A program made the position numbers and the translations under genes. This document shows, one piece after another, positions 42,801 through 47,548 of a stretch of 54,072 nucleotides of DNA. The stretch comes from Verrucomicrobiota bacterium (GTDB lineage Bacteria > Verrucomicrobiota > Kiritimatiellia > JAHIZV01): assembly GCA_018814445.1 (NCBI GenBank), contig JAHIZV010000164.1, forward strand, positions 1 through 54,072, in the 5' to 3' direction. The notes below the pieces were generated by a model, which searched no databases, was not told the DNA's origin, and was given only the letters and a program-made list of their open reading frames with translations. Each line of letters begins with the position of its first letter. Position 1 is the stretch's first letter.

Positions 42801-44269
42801 GCGCCAATACGAACTTCCTGTTGAAGCTTGACCTGACCGCGCCGCCGCAGGCTTTCGCCGTTACGAATAGCGAAGTGGACGTTGACACAAGTTCAGAAAT
42901 CAAGCTGACGTGGGCGGCCATAGCGAATGCCGGCAATCGCCCCTCGGACGGCGCGACGCTCTCCCCGTGGCGCACGTATCGCGTCTATTATCGCGAAGGC
43001 AGCGGACAGGTTGCGACTAATGATTATGACGGCTACATCGACATGTGGAATGGGCCGACGAATCTGGGCCTGATCAGTACCACGGCGGCCGTCATCTCCA
43101 ACCTGGCGTTTGGTGTAGACTACAATGTGGCCGTTGCCGGTATCGACATGGCGGGTAACATCGGCCAGTTGTCCCAGGGCGTCATTATCGGTCTGGATCC
43201 ATTTATCGTCACGCAGGGCGTGGCAGAAGTGGAGGCCTGGGTCACCAATGCCGCTCATGTTTCCTGGACCGCGGCGACGAACACGGCTGGCTTCGTGAAC
43301 CGTGCCTACGACGTGATCTGGGCCGACGGAGGCGATTTCAAAGAAACGCTGACGAACAGCTGGGCCTGGATGAGCACCGTTACGAATCGCTACTTCATCG
43401 ACGAGGGTGGGGCAGGTCGGGCTCATCCGACGAATCTGACGAGCAGCATGCGCTTCTACCGCGTTGCCAATGTCGGCTCCTGGGCGTCGAGCAAAGCCCG
43501 GCGAATCGCAAGTACCGAAGTCTATGGGCTGAAGAGAATCCGTTTGTGGCCGGGTCAGAACTGGATCGCTTTCCCGGGCAGACCGGATACGAATACGGTT
43601 TCCTGGGTCTTCGGTCATGATCTGCCCGGCAGTTCGACCATCGTCGGTGCGACAAAAATATCCTGGTACAACAGGGATGCGAACGTGTATGCGACGAATG
43701 AGGTGTATCTGGAAGTCCTCGGCATCGACAAACGATGGGTCTACTCGCAGCCGGATCAGATGTCCGGACAGACTGCGGACGATGCGCTCTTCTCTCTGCG
43801 GCAAGGTGCGCTTGTCGAAATTCCATCCAACGCTGTCGCAGAGCATTCGATTCTCTTCATAGGTCGTGTCCCGACGAATTCGCTCTCCGCTCAGACGATG
43901 CCCGGCAATTCAAGACTCAGCCTGGTCAATTCATATCAACCGAGAAGACTTCATCCTGGCCAGATGAAGCTGCTTGAGGCCGGGTTCGCGGGTGGATGGC
44001 ATCCGTTCATTGGCGACTGGATGTGGAGATTCGACCGCGCCAATCAGGAAGTCCCTGATCTTATCTGGTACGATACGATCAATCAGCGCTGGCGGCATAC
44101 GTCGTCCGGATTCAGTGATGTGGCTACGAACTACTTCATGCAGGATGATGGCTTTGTTGTGTATACATGGATGACCGGAACGGCCGCTGCGGATCCTCAG
44201 GCCCCGCCGAATATCGTCTGGACGAATCCTATTCTCTACACACTGCCCAACTCGCAGATTAATCCGTAA
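30866..44269 (+). CDS. Continuation of the giant surface protein after the TAG (4,467 codons, with the family tail)
   Basis: The frame is open from 30866. The first possible start, TTG 30914, has no SD and no signal peptide and lies mid-repeat, so independent initiation is not supported. Order: end of the split Ig-like repeat; another repeat; DOMON/CBM9-like domain ('IMDGNDTDWNGVAP', nt 31420-32200); FnIII-like domain ('PGFTWGASTDADDEVTGYML'); Ig-like repeat; three tandem LamG-containing units (33037-37550); lamin-tail-like domain (37605-38130); Ig-like repeats, one hosting a fourth LamG (38640-39290); a CBM-like insertion (about 42120-42700); FnIII-like segment; and a 352-residue tail to '-QINP' then TAA. 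Fourteen DDDxxxP-type junctions are present. No catalytic motif was seen, so this half looks adhesive. If the TAG is a real stop, this segment is an untranslated remnant; if it is read through, it supplies the shared tail. Confidence 0.85.
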   Translation: MTATDTNHPAYSGYVALGVHTVQVSAASSNHAWIINEDQQIGDCTRLTFNVVDDDSSAPVLSGFSIDGDTFTNGASMSSGIDVTGLVQDAGSGIAITGVVPYVNVWNPYGVKIRTNEQFATRPSNNGDARISAEALSYNLPSNLFGVVGVYTVCVSAVDYDVDRPGDQEWVTDCYTFSIVSTQYSPNVYIMDGNDTDWNGVAPSIYESSTISSNEFIWRDRLHEMRTDVEVNSNENDLAEFRVAADSTNIYFLVRMHNINNFAHPSVAIGVDSDQHPTDTSTNQIGDQTGIYMGDGYFTNGNARMHYPDRLIIVHNIDAVGQRIELLADDSTLWYAPTSGNGNTGTAWSTSGDFMEFRIPRSDLLLDNASTARFTVASVQNAQIWANNGDSSSNYPGCDAIDTLSIYQYEVNASNYAINAWDQEISDNDVDFWFDVKLASNGFIYNSLPSTPTNRWPTNNVVMEPHRPGFTWGASTDADDEVTGYMLEVSTNADFNGDNGTVLYRINTKHTKTGYRLPADLTETQYYWRVYSRDRSGMLSTPSATYKFQFDASLTDDDDAGPVPKLIYIGTNYQVGVSAVKTNIYDGDLADTNNPVDIAVCWTDASGVFMTNHSPYDSDNVVSTIGRVNPNWDPISVGAATNEFGYDAPFTVFVGANGAGGVTTVQYNAFNITNIDLSLEYYVTVSGEDEDNDLSQYPDPNGDGDDVPIDRAVTTNYALRFVIVDDDTTVPTLDDHYYLGDASPMVVSTNGVRVPNSGSGSNRVWTVTDGALATASGANPFRITFGAHDALSGLSRGTNGSLDEIMSVTIGTDPATNWTGGWTSENRSDTNTLLLYHFNEGSGTDVADSSMYGFDTTLPSDFFADETSNSWLNTGVGTYLRGDSGSPGDYVNNVTITNVDFDKGLSFSFWYRVRDEVGSPSAGTLIRARNLPFDLYINTDIFGTGANGRLRMFAGSVQSSFANFGADHTWAHVGAVYDPLDGDASNGGEWTFYFNNTAVSNWADANNYSSLSQFNCRLMSDIFSTSGTSADYDEFLIQNMVITNFSTANGAVPVITNNVANFYAPESSTDFGTRTTGSTNVWRWTSPFDSETIATLIWAHSNKVWVTLPDLDNDRPNDRLVEYNLLAGKLDVIDDDENIPDLRYFRFDGSGTNVYDAQLTNGLSITGVVQDVGSGIYGTSDASNRPIYTLSSPGKTLFTNVAMDDKTLNNGDAYLSAGSLGEDAGSVTISYSNRVLGVWTTIVTVADYDHDGWIGDTLTTTSNFTFQVLDDDPVPPDVLDAHHRLGGDGSYMIVSTNDARVPSSGTGTNRAWEVLDGTLYHLSATQEFRMSFGLHDSSGVSRATSGNIGEVMSVTIGTDPRTNWVGYWTGENRYDSNTLALYHFNAGSGTNAVDSSYQGIDGALTRDFFTNETTGGWLFGGAGAYLSASWDATQGDYMRSVTITNVDFDDGLTVSFWYRVRDEVGSPTNATILRCRNLPLDMYLNTDIYGAGFNGRLRMFAGGGFSGLTDVGADHDWIHVASVYDPVDGDSSNGGTWTFYRNNVAVSNWSDANDYGSLTQFDMRFGSDLFSTNGSAADYDELLVQNGIVTNFAVAYGTVLAVTNNIANYYAAESSSDAETQNEGSTNVWRWVTPFGNTTIDRLVWARTNFVWITVPDMDNDRPNDRSVAWTSLVGRLTVIDDDTNRPSLTAFRFDGATSIYDADLTNGLSITGLVQDAGSGIFGTSDATNGPTYSLFSPEKQLFTNAAMNDHAISDYGAYLTAEPVGEDAASVAIAYNDRMLGVWTTEVSVFDRDYDGWAGDIRRALSNFTFDVSDDDADAPDALDPHNRLGASEYMIVSTNGALVPSSGSGISAIWTVTDGELVSLSAAAPLEISFGAHDVYSGISRDTNGALTEVMSVSVGSTLGTNFSSMWTEPNAPNSSTLVLYHFGEGSGTNITDSSGKGFDATINSDFFATETTNSWLNNGGGTYLSGTSGSPGDYVNSITVTNVNMNDGLSISFWYRVRDEGGSPNSHSLFRCRNLPLDLFVNTDTFGLGNNGRLRMTGGGIQSSFSYYGTNHIWAHVAAVYDPLDGDASNGGEMTFYFNNTVVSNWSDANDYSSIHQFSFRLMSDIFSTAGASADYDELVIYNGVLDNFANALGADITPIITNNIHNYYAASSSSDEETKTAGSTNLWRWEEPFDVNVISNLLDVGTNTVWITVPDLDNDRPNDRAVVSNQQVGLLRVIDDDDDPPMLAMSLNATATMHRLWINEVDYDNPSSSPETNEWIEIAGAAGLSLDNYELVLINQAGTEYAAYDLADAGYTFSNEAYGFGFFVIGDVNPAEGSADYTPSDWTGDEIQQGPTDSIQLRVKSDSANVHLVDYAGDNATTTEDQATTLTDNSTDTDTSLYLAGTGINFYNFSWTNTGHSATPGHANAGQYLYVTVTDGDFSTSGLTLTGLVADLNSGIDFDSPSSGTDRPQYSIYNSAGSALVSGETFDVSPATDGDAKTPEVLADSLSTAMDNIPGVYTGIITAVDVDTDRSSDRLAATSIVSFVIIDDDTNAPLAGSQGLTVWKGTNIVSDVSGATTNRIWVVSDADLTGLDPLNLIFNIYDEDSGLARHPGPAPMKMADTSGNFRHGSYSNGPNLRMAGAAGGTGYSVEFDGVSQRGYGPVTLTNALSGDMTVALWINPDEVTGQQRLFDVGGNTYRRFVLTNNNLKFTANGYSNYIVSASISTGAWTHVAVVYSNSNATFFKNGSSLGTVTGGSATLTYAVVLTNFFDGRLDDIQAYGQALSAAEITALYSSPGSTNSGLAAHYPLDDYGNTYMSVENFTTNNSTNFSSSLSSVDTTISSSTSTWSFAGITTQIVDALVFSTNRVGLTAVDSDQDRSSDAAAGNENTQYGYIHVIDDDTNAPAVSGIKLLGTGTALNDVGTIAHFDFDIGATFDTNKESSARSLSVKSIHLSSGDLEMQNTDGDSYYANETGGWDGTKYFFFRAVVQSDYQMAVTNISWEQRSTGSGPTGWIVRVVNYNGIGTTNLWGQGTNAQNSTLSETNAAGSLSSLTGTNEFRIYPLSSAGGGYGIDDWLIQGSLTPLPGSGLLSDGDMAEGTISLTGLVQDAYSGVYGTNSSVFAPNFDIFKPSGAQWITNKVFDSGPSSNGAARGTSAVLADSLTSMDTNSIEVGSVYTGYVYVTDYDHDRSLDYLMSTSSFTFTVIDDDTNSPLRGDPMRMFLEEKAPTEYGYSGSVTSPVFTVQDSQLRALSETNALEMLFYVSDFSGLVRGNSDASRQMNISIAGWLTNNVANYNAARSSISAASGNNISNSWTFTNAWSYDQVSDLFGSVGTTNEIRIDLFDSDFDRAHDQMTNMNVLFGKLGIGDDDTAAPRMRTNTATFADRPALEVYLGGDTNITAYSGQGSNIWTYATDAARDENRSNQVYITDDGSLTNTARPIHFKFWVWDNLSGLEIGGAGAETNTALSLGAVIQTNMAQYSSSLSETQKNSMRLPGLSTQYWEWAGFTRANVCDFKSADGGSNRIVLHAFDGDVDRSGDHASTNYQLGWFVVNDDDTISPTGLSMEVKSGAQMTDQDIRNGGWQLDLFLYDASGIETQNSGNTYAPNFSLISPNSQTVQTEAAFSHFSILTGSNRARRASTFGIDYTNVLTGTYQIVWSAQDRDDDCDGDRGSVTNSAIFAHSANSFLVIDDDTDNPTAPSNVVVQESNWTNVNLFHVSWEGAQDSSGIYQYRLDTNAVEPTLIDAGEALPFSATNSVSIIISNAGFEAGTVGAVIDSSNSDDSYWVYFGSSGEQKVRVRWASGGQGGSSKYAQLEMDGGIEPISGRYMLLGQDVNINNTNSDSVVLSFSAYFKGDMSHTNNAVPGATARAFLKAEFFNSDDEVIEVLSSEYTADAFWGTNVQDWTQMTISTNSGPADTAYVRFIVGISQAGTELSYTGCWDSLTANIGLRSLNGTIFTNAGEGVTTNWLFGVDDDNDRLNDRMKGANTNFLLKLDLTAPPQAFAVTNSEVDVDTSSEIKLTWAAIANAGNRPSDGATLSPWRTYRVYYREGSGQVATNDYDGYIDMWNGPTNLGLISTTAAVISNLAFGVDYNVAVAGIDMAGNIGQLSQGVIIGLDPFIVTQGVAEVEAWVTNAAHVSWTAATNTAGFVNRAYDVIWADGGDFKETLTNSWAWMSTVTNRYFIDEGGAGRAHPTNLTSSMRFYRVANVGSWASSKARRIASTEVYGLKRIRLWPGQNWIAFPGRPDTNTVSWVFGHDLPGSSTIVGATKISWYNRDANVYATNEVYLEVLGIDKRWVYSQPDQMSGQTADDALFSLRQGALVEIPSNAVAEHSILFIGRVPTNSLSAQTMPGNSRLSLVNSYQPRRLHPGQMKLLEAGFAGGWHPFIGDWMWRFDRANQEVPDLIWYDTINQRWRHTSSGFSDVATNYFMQDDGFVVYTWMTGTAAADPQAPPNIVWTNPILYTLPNSQINP
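31420..32200 (+). other. DOMON/CBM9-like sugar- or heme-binding domain
   Basis: The segment opens 'VYIMDGNDTDWNGVAP', the opening of CBM9/DOMON-like sandwiches. It continues 'DLAEFRVAADSTNIYFLVRM', 'VAIGVDSDQ' and 'FMEFRIPRSDLLL', the strand order expected for that fold. It probably binds a glycan; the ligand cannot be read from sequence. Confidence 0.55.
33037..37550 (+). repeat. Three tandem 1.63-kb LamG-containing units
   Basis: Units begin at about 33037, 34669 and 36303 (spacings near 1,632 and 1,634 nt) with 'VVDDDTTVPTLDDHYYLG', 'VLDDDPVPPDVLDAHHRLG' and 'VSDDDADAPDALDPHNRLG'. Each holds an Ig-like repeat interrupted by a LamG/ConA-like domain: 'LLLYHFNEGSGT', 'VTITNVDFDKGLSFSFWYRV', 'AVYDPLDGDASNGGEWTFY'. 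The Ig-like repeat then resumes ('STNVWRW', 'DNDRPNDR'). Protein identity is high, so these are recent tandem duplications. The first giant gene has none of them at the equivalent position. Confidence 0.82.
37605..38130 (+). other. Lamin-tail-like (LTD) domain in the giant gene
   Basis: The domain starts 'RLWINEVDYDNPSSSPETNE' and ends 'SATPGHANAGQ'. It is the paralogue of the domain at 1170-1692. The next repeat ('GLTLTGLVADLNSGIDFD') also matches the one after the other copy ('GVTLTGSVYDVTSGIDVD'), which supports collinearity of the two genes. Confidence 0.6.
43211..44266 (+). other. Conserved C-terminal tail domain, copy 2
   Basis: This 352-residue tail starts 'TQGVAEVEAWVTNAAHVSW' and ends '-PNSQINP'. 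It is the closest relative of the copy at 5472-6497: 'PGQNWIAFPGRP', 'STIVGATKISWY', 'GGWHPFIGDWMW' and 'LIWYDTINQRWRHTSSGFSD' are nearly unchanged. It has a roughly 10-residue insert near the end ('GTAAADPQAPPN'). Confidence 0.8.
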
Positions 44270-44307
44270 AGGGTAACTGCGACTTGCCGAGAGAAGTAGA
44301 AGCGATA

Positions 44308-47139
44308 TCAGGGCAGGCGAGCTCTCACGCGATAAAAGGCGGCATTCGTCTCGCCGAGGGTGATATCGGTCAGATAGATTCTCCCGCCCGTACCGGACTT
44401 CTCTACAGAGACGTTGTTGTCCCAAGCGGGATTGTTCAGGTTGCCAGCGCGCCGTGCTACGTAGAAACGATAAGGCGAAGTATCGACTGCCACAGTTACG
44501 GTTCCGGTGTGAGTGATGTTGACGATTCTGAGATACGAAAGCCCGTTGGTCGGATTGGTATCGGCAATCCACTCCTGGCAATTGGACATTCCGTCGCCAT
44601 CGGGATCATCCTCCGGATCAGATCCGTTCGGACTGCCGAAATACTCTTCTTCCCAGCCATCGGGAATGCAATCCCCGTCAGAGTCGATGTGCGAGGCGGC
44701 GGACATTTCGGAGCTGTCCCATGAAGCCTTATCAACAGCGATCGCGCTGACGTAGTCAGGCGTTGGAGCCGGATTCGACATCGTATTTGTGTAAGACGCA
44801 TTCCCGGAAGAATCAGTGGCAATGTCGTGAGATCCAAGATATACCAGGCCTTCACCATGCCCCGACTGATCGGGCCCGTAGTCGCCGAAAAACAGCAGCG
44901 AATAGGACCGATTAGGTCTGCTATTGAGCGTCCCATGGACCTCAATATCTGTCAGAAGGTTGGTGGCCCTGGTGATGACTGGATAGTTCTGCTGGTTGTT
45001 GGAGCCGACGTCAGGGTCTGTAGCGTCATTGATCCCAACTCCGTTGGGAGCCAGGTCTATGGCGAGTTGTCCATTGGCTGTGAACGAGTTTCCAAGGATT
45101 CGTACGCCCGCGACGTTCGTAGCGATATAGATCCCGTCGAGGGTATTGTACGCAATAAGGTTCTCGTCTCCGGAAATAAGTCCTCCGACCGTATTCGACC
45201 TGGCGAAGTTCGCGAAATACATGCCGAATTCCAGGTTGGGCAGAGCATTGCTTCCGTTGACATCCGATCCGATCGTGTTTCCCTCAAACACGTTGTCGAC
45301 GGCGTTGGAGGAATACAGGTATATACCTGATGCCCTGTTGCCGGAAATGAGATTGCCTTCTCCGGCCGTCCCGCCGCCAAAAATGCACGCGCGGCAGGAT
45401 GCTTCAATTCCATTTCGCCGGTTGCCAACAGGCAGTGTGCCTGTGACATCAGTACCGATGAAGTTGCCTCGAACGACGTTTCCGACCGAAAGCGCTCCTG
45501 AAATTCGCAGACCCTCCTGTCCGTTGCCGGAGATGAGATTACCGGCCGATACCGTTCCGATGATGTTCGAGGGGGCGCTTTCAATGAAGATGCCGGTGAA
45601 CTTATTACTCATGGGGATTGATCCGGAGGAGTCTGTTCCGATGTAATTTCCGAGAATGGATGTATCGTGACACCCCCTGTTCTGCAGGAAGATTCCATGT
45701 GCGCGGTTTCCGGAGACCACGTTACGGTCGCCGGCACTTGAGCCTCCGATGGTAACAAAAGGGAGGTTATCCACGTGGATGCCCTGCGCGTTCCCCATTC
45801 GGCCGGTTCCCGCGGCATCAGTACCTATGAGGTTGCCCCGAATGATGGCTCCCCATCCATTGGTTCCCGCCAGTTTGATGGCATTGTAGTTGCCCGACAG
45901 CAGATTGCCTTCACCGGGCGCGCCGCCTCCGACCTGTGTGTTCACGGCGTCGTAGATATTGATGCCATCCCTTGCATTCGTTACTGCGCCAAAGCCGGTA
46001 TGGTCCACGCCAATGTAGTTGCCGAGGATCGCAGTCATGACCGAACCGGTTCCATGCACACTGATCCCATAGTAGCGATTACCGCTGATCACGTTGCGCC
46101 CGGATGCGTTGCTCGACCCGATGACATTGTAGGCGCTTCTGTCCAGTTCGATCCCGCTATGATTGCCAAGAGGGGTCGCGCCCCCGGCAGCTACGCCGAT
46201 GAAATTGCCCTGGACGATGTTGAAGCCGGAGTGCGGACGGAAGAAGACTCCATCGCCGGAGTTTCCTGCGATCACGTTTCGTGCCTGAGTCGACAGGCCG
46301 CCCACCGTATTGCTGACGCCGTAGATATCCATTCCGAGGTTGTTCGGGATGGAAGAGTACCCGCCGGCGTCCGTGCCCATGAAGCAGTTCTGGATCACGC
46401 ACTGAACGGCACTGGCCCCAATCAGCACACCGACGTCGTTGCCGGATATGATATTGCGTTCAAGCGTGTTGGATCCCCCGATGAAACAGTGTGAAGCGTA
46501 GAGCCCGATACCCTCGTCTTCATTACCGAGGGCCGCGGTTCCCGAAGGATCTACGCCGATGTAGTTGTTCGCGATGACGCAGCGTTGTGCGCCGGGCGCG
46601 GCGAGAGTCACACCGCTTCCGTTGGCAGAGACCGTGTTTCTATCCCCCGAAGTTGCTCCCCCAACGACGCAGTTAGAGGCGGAGATAAGGATTCCGCTCT
46701 GCCAGTTCGATAATGCGTAGCATCCTCTTATTCGCGAACGGGGGGAGGCGATGTTGAAGCCGTAGCGGAAGCCGGTGACGCGCAATGCATCACAGGTGAC
46801 CGATCCGGAGATCGTGGAAATGCCGCTTAGATTCGTATTGCCGGCCTTCACCTCAATTAACGGGATGCCCGAGTAGTTGGTGGCGGAAGTTCCATCAATA
46901 TGCAAAGGGCCATTGACCGTGAGTGCCGTATTGGAAATGGTGATAGTGAAGTCAGCCGGATCCAGATTGAAGAGGACCACGTCAGCTCCCGGAGACCCGT
47001 TCGCGTCAAGAATCGCCTGACGCAGCGTGCCCGGGCCGGCGTTCGCGTTATTGGTTACGGAAAACGTATCCGGCCAGGCAGTCATGGTGCTGACCGAAAG
47101 GATGGCGAGAACGATGAGAGAACGGTGCAGTACAGGCAT
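44308..47139 (-). CDS. Secreted right-handed parallel beta-helix protein with thrombospondin-3-like tail (943 aa)
   Basis: Start chosen at the ATG at 47139 because AGGGGG (47151-47146) lies 6 nt upstream; an in-frame ATG at 47154 would overlap that SD. Signal peptide: 'MPVLHRSLIVLAILSVSTMTA'. The N-terminal domain 'TFSVTNNANAGPGTLRQAIL' is the CSLREA-type cap seen before such helices. At least eight repeats follow, of the form 'GNxIGTDxxGxxxxGNxxxGI' with 'IGGxxxGxRNVISGNxxxGI' between, giving a long parallel beta-helix (about residues 90-700). A beta-domain follows, then calcium-binding-type Asp-rich repeats ('DSDGDCIPDGW', 'DPDGDGMSN', 'NPTNG') and a C-terminal segment ending 'FYRVRARLP'. 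It is likely extracellular or cell-surface; no lyase active site is recognisable, so polysaccharide binding or cleavage is open. It converges with the giant gene (38 nt between stops). It lacks the tail shared by its neighbours. Confidence 0.9.
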   Translation of the reverse strand: MPVLHRSLIVLAILSVSTMTAWPDTFSVTNNANAGPGTLRQAILDANGSPGADVVLFNLDPADFTITISNTALTVNGPLHIDGTSATNYSGIPLIEVKAGNTNLSGISTISGSVTCDALRVTGFRYGFNIASPRSRIRGCYALSNWQSGILISASNCVVGGATSGDRNTVSANGSGVTLAAPGAQRCVIANNYIGVDPSGTAALGNEDEGIGLYASHCFIGGSNTLERNIISGNDVGVLIGASAVQCVIQNCFMGTDAGGYSSIPNNLGMDIYGVSNTVGGLSTQARNVIAGNSGDGVFFRPHSGFNIVQGNFIGVAAGGATPLGNHSGIELDRSAYNVIGSSNASGRNVISGNRYYGISVHGTGSVMTAILGNYIGVDHTGFGAVTNARDGINIYDAVNTQVGGGAPGEGNLLSGNYNAIKLAGTNGWGAIIRGNLIGTDAAGTGRMGNAQGIHVDNLPFVTIGGSSAGDRNVVSGNRAHGIFLQNRGCHDTSILGNYIGTDSSGSIPMSNKFTGIFIESAPSNIIGTVSAGNLISGNGQEGLRISGALSVGNVVRGNFIGTDVTGTLPVGNRRNGIEASCRACIFGGGTAGEGNLISGNRASGIYLYSSNAVDNVFEGNTIGSDVNGSNALPNLEFGMYFANFARSNTVGGLISGDENLIAYNTLDGIYIATNVAGVRILGNSFTANGQLAIDLAPNGVGINDATDPDVGSNNQQNYPVITRATNLLTDIEVHGTLNSRPNRSYSLLFFGDYGPDQSGHGEGLVYLGSHDIATDSSGNASYTNTMSNPAPTPDYVSAIAVDKASWDSSEMSAASHIDSDGDCIPDGWEEEYFGSPNGSDPEDDPDGDGMSNCQEWIADTNPTNGLSYLRIVNITHTGTVTVAVDTSPYRFYVARRAGNLNNPAWDNNVSVEKSGTGGRIYLTDITLGETNAAFYRVRARLP

Positions 47140-47548
47140 GGGATACCCCCTCATATTACGAGCTATTCAATGGATAGGCGAACCATAGCGAAATCGTACG
47201 AAAACGCCCGCGACAGCGCCACGGAGAAACGGCGTTTTCCTAACATGAACTAATCCAGACAATTCGATACTAGTATCATAAAAACTACTACCCGCAAATC
47301 TATTTGTCAATCTACTCTCCGTTGCCCGTAAGCGGTCACGATTTTCGTGTTTCTGATTTATCAATAGTGCGAAAATCGCGTACCACGAGGCGAGAATTGA
47401 CGTTTCTTGTCTAATATGTGGCAGAAATATACATTAATTGAAGCGCTTTACCTTGGTTCTATGACTTTGGAAGGATCATTTCACGGAACATGGCAAGCCG
47501 TATGCTTCTTAATCCTCCGTGAACAGGAGTTTCCAGAGAGTAGTCGGT
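47140..47548. promoter_or_regulatory. Divergent intergenic region between beta-helix and LamG/DUF11 genes
   Basis: About 410 bp separate the two chosen start codons. The AT-rich middle contains a perfect 12-bp palindrome GATACTAGTATC (47266-47277), which could be an operator. On the minus strand it overlaps a TATGAT hexamer (47280-47275). A consensus TTGACA (47310-47305) lies 24 bp upstream of that, too far for a standard sigma-70 pair. No RNA gene or ORF was recognised. Confidence 0.4.
47407..47435 (+). promoter_or_regulatory. Candidate sigma-70-like promoter for the 47549 gene
   Basis: TTGTCT (47407-47412) and TACATT (47430-47435) are separated by 17 bp; each matches 4 of 6 consensus bases. 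The predicted leader is roughly 105 nt. It is weak on sequence alone. Confidence 0.22.

Noticed and set aside
42893-43846. Minus-strand ORF (317 codons) opposite the conserved tail
   Set aside because: The plus frame is conserved in three paralogues and the antisense frame is not.
30914-44269. Independent gene starting at TTG 30914
   Set aside because: It begins mid-repeat, has no SD and no signal peptide, and is in phase with the upstream frame.
45775-46494. Plus-strand ORF (239 codons) opposite the beta-helix gene
   Set aside because: The minus-strand frame has a regular repeat pattern, a signal peptide and an SD; this ORF is its shadow.
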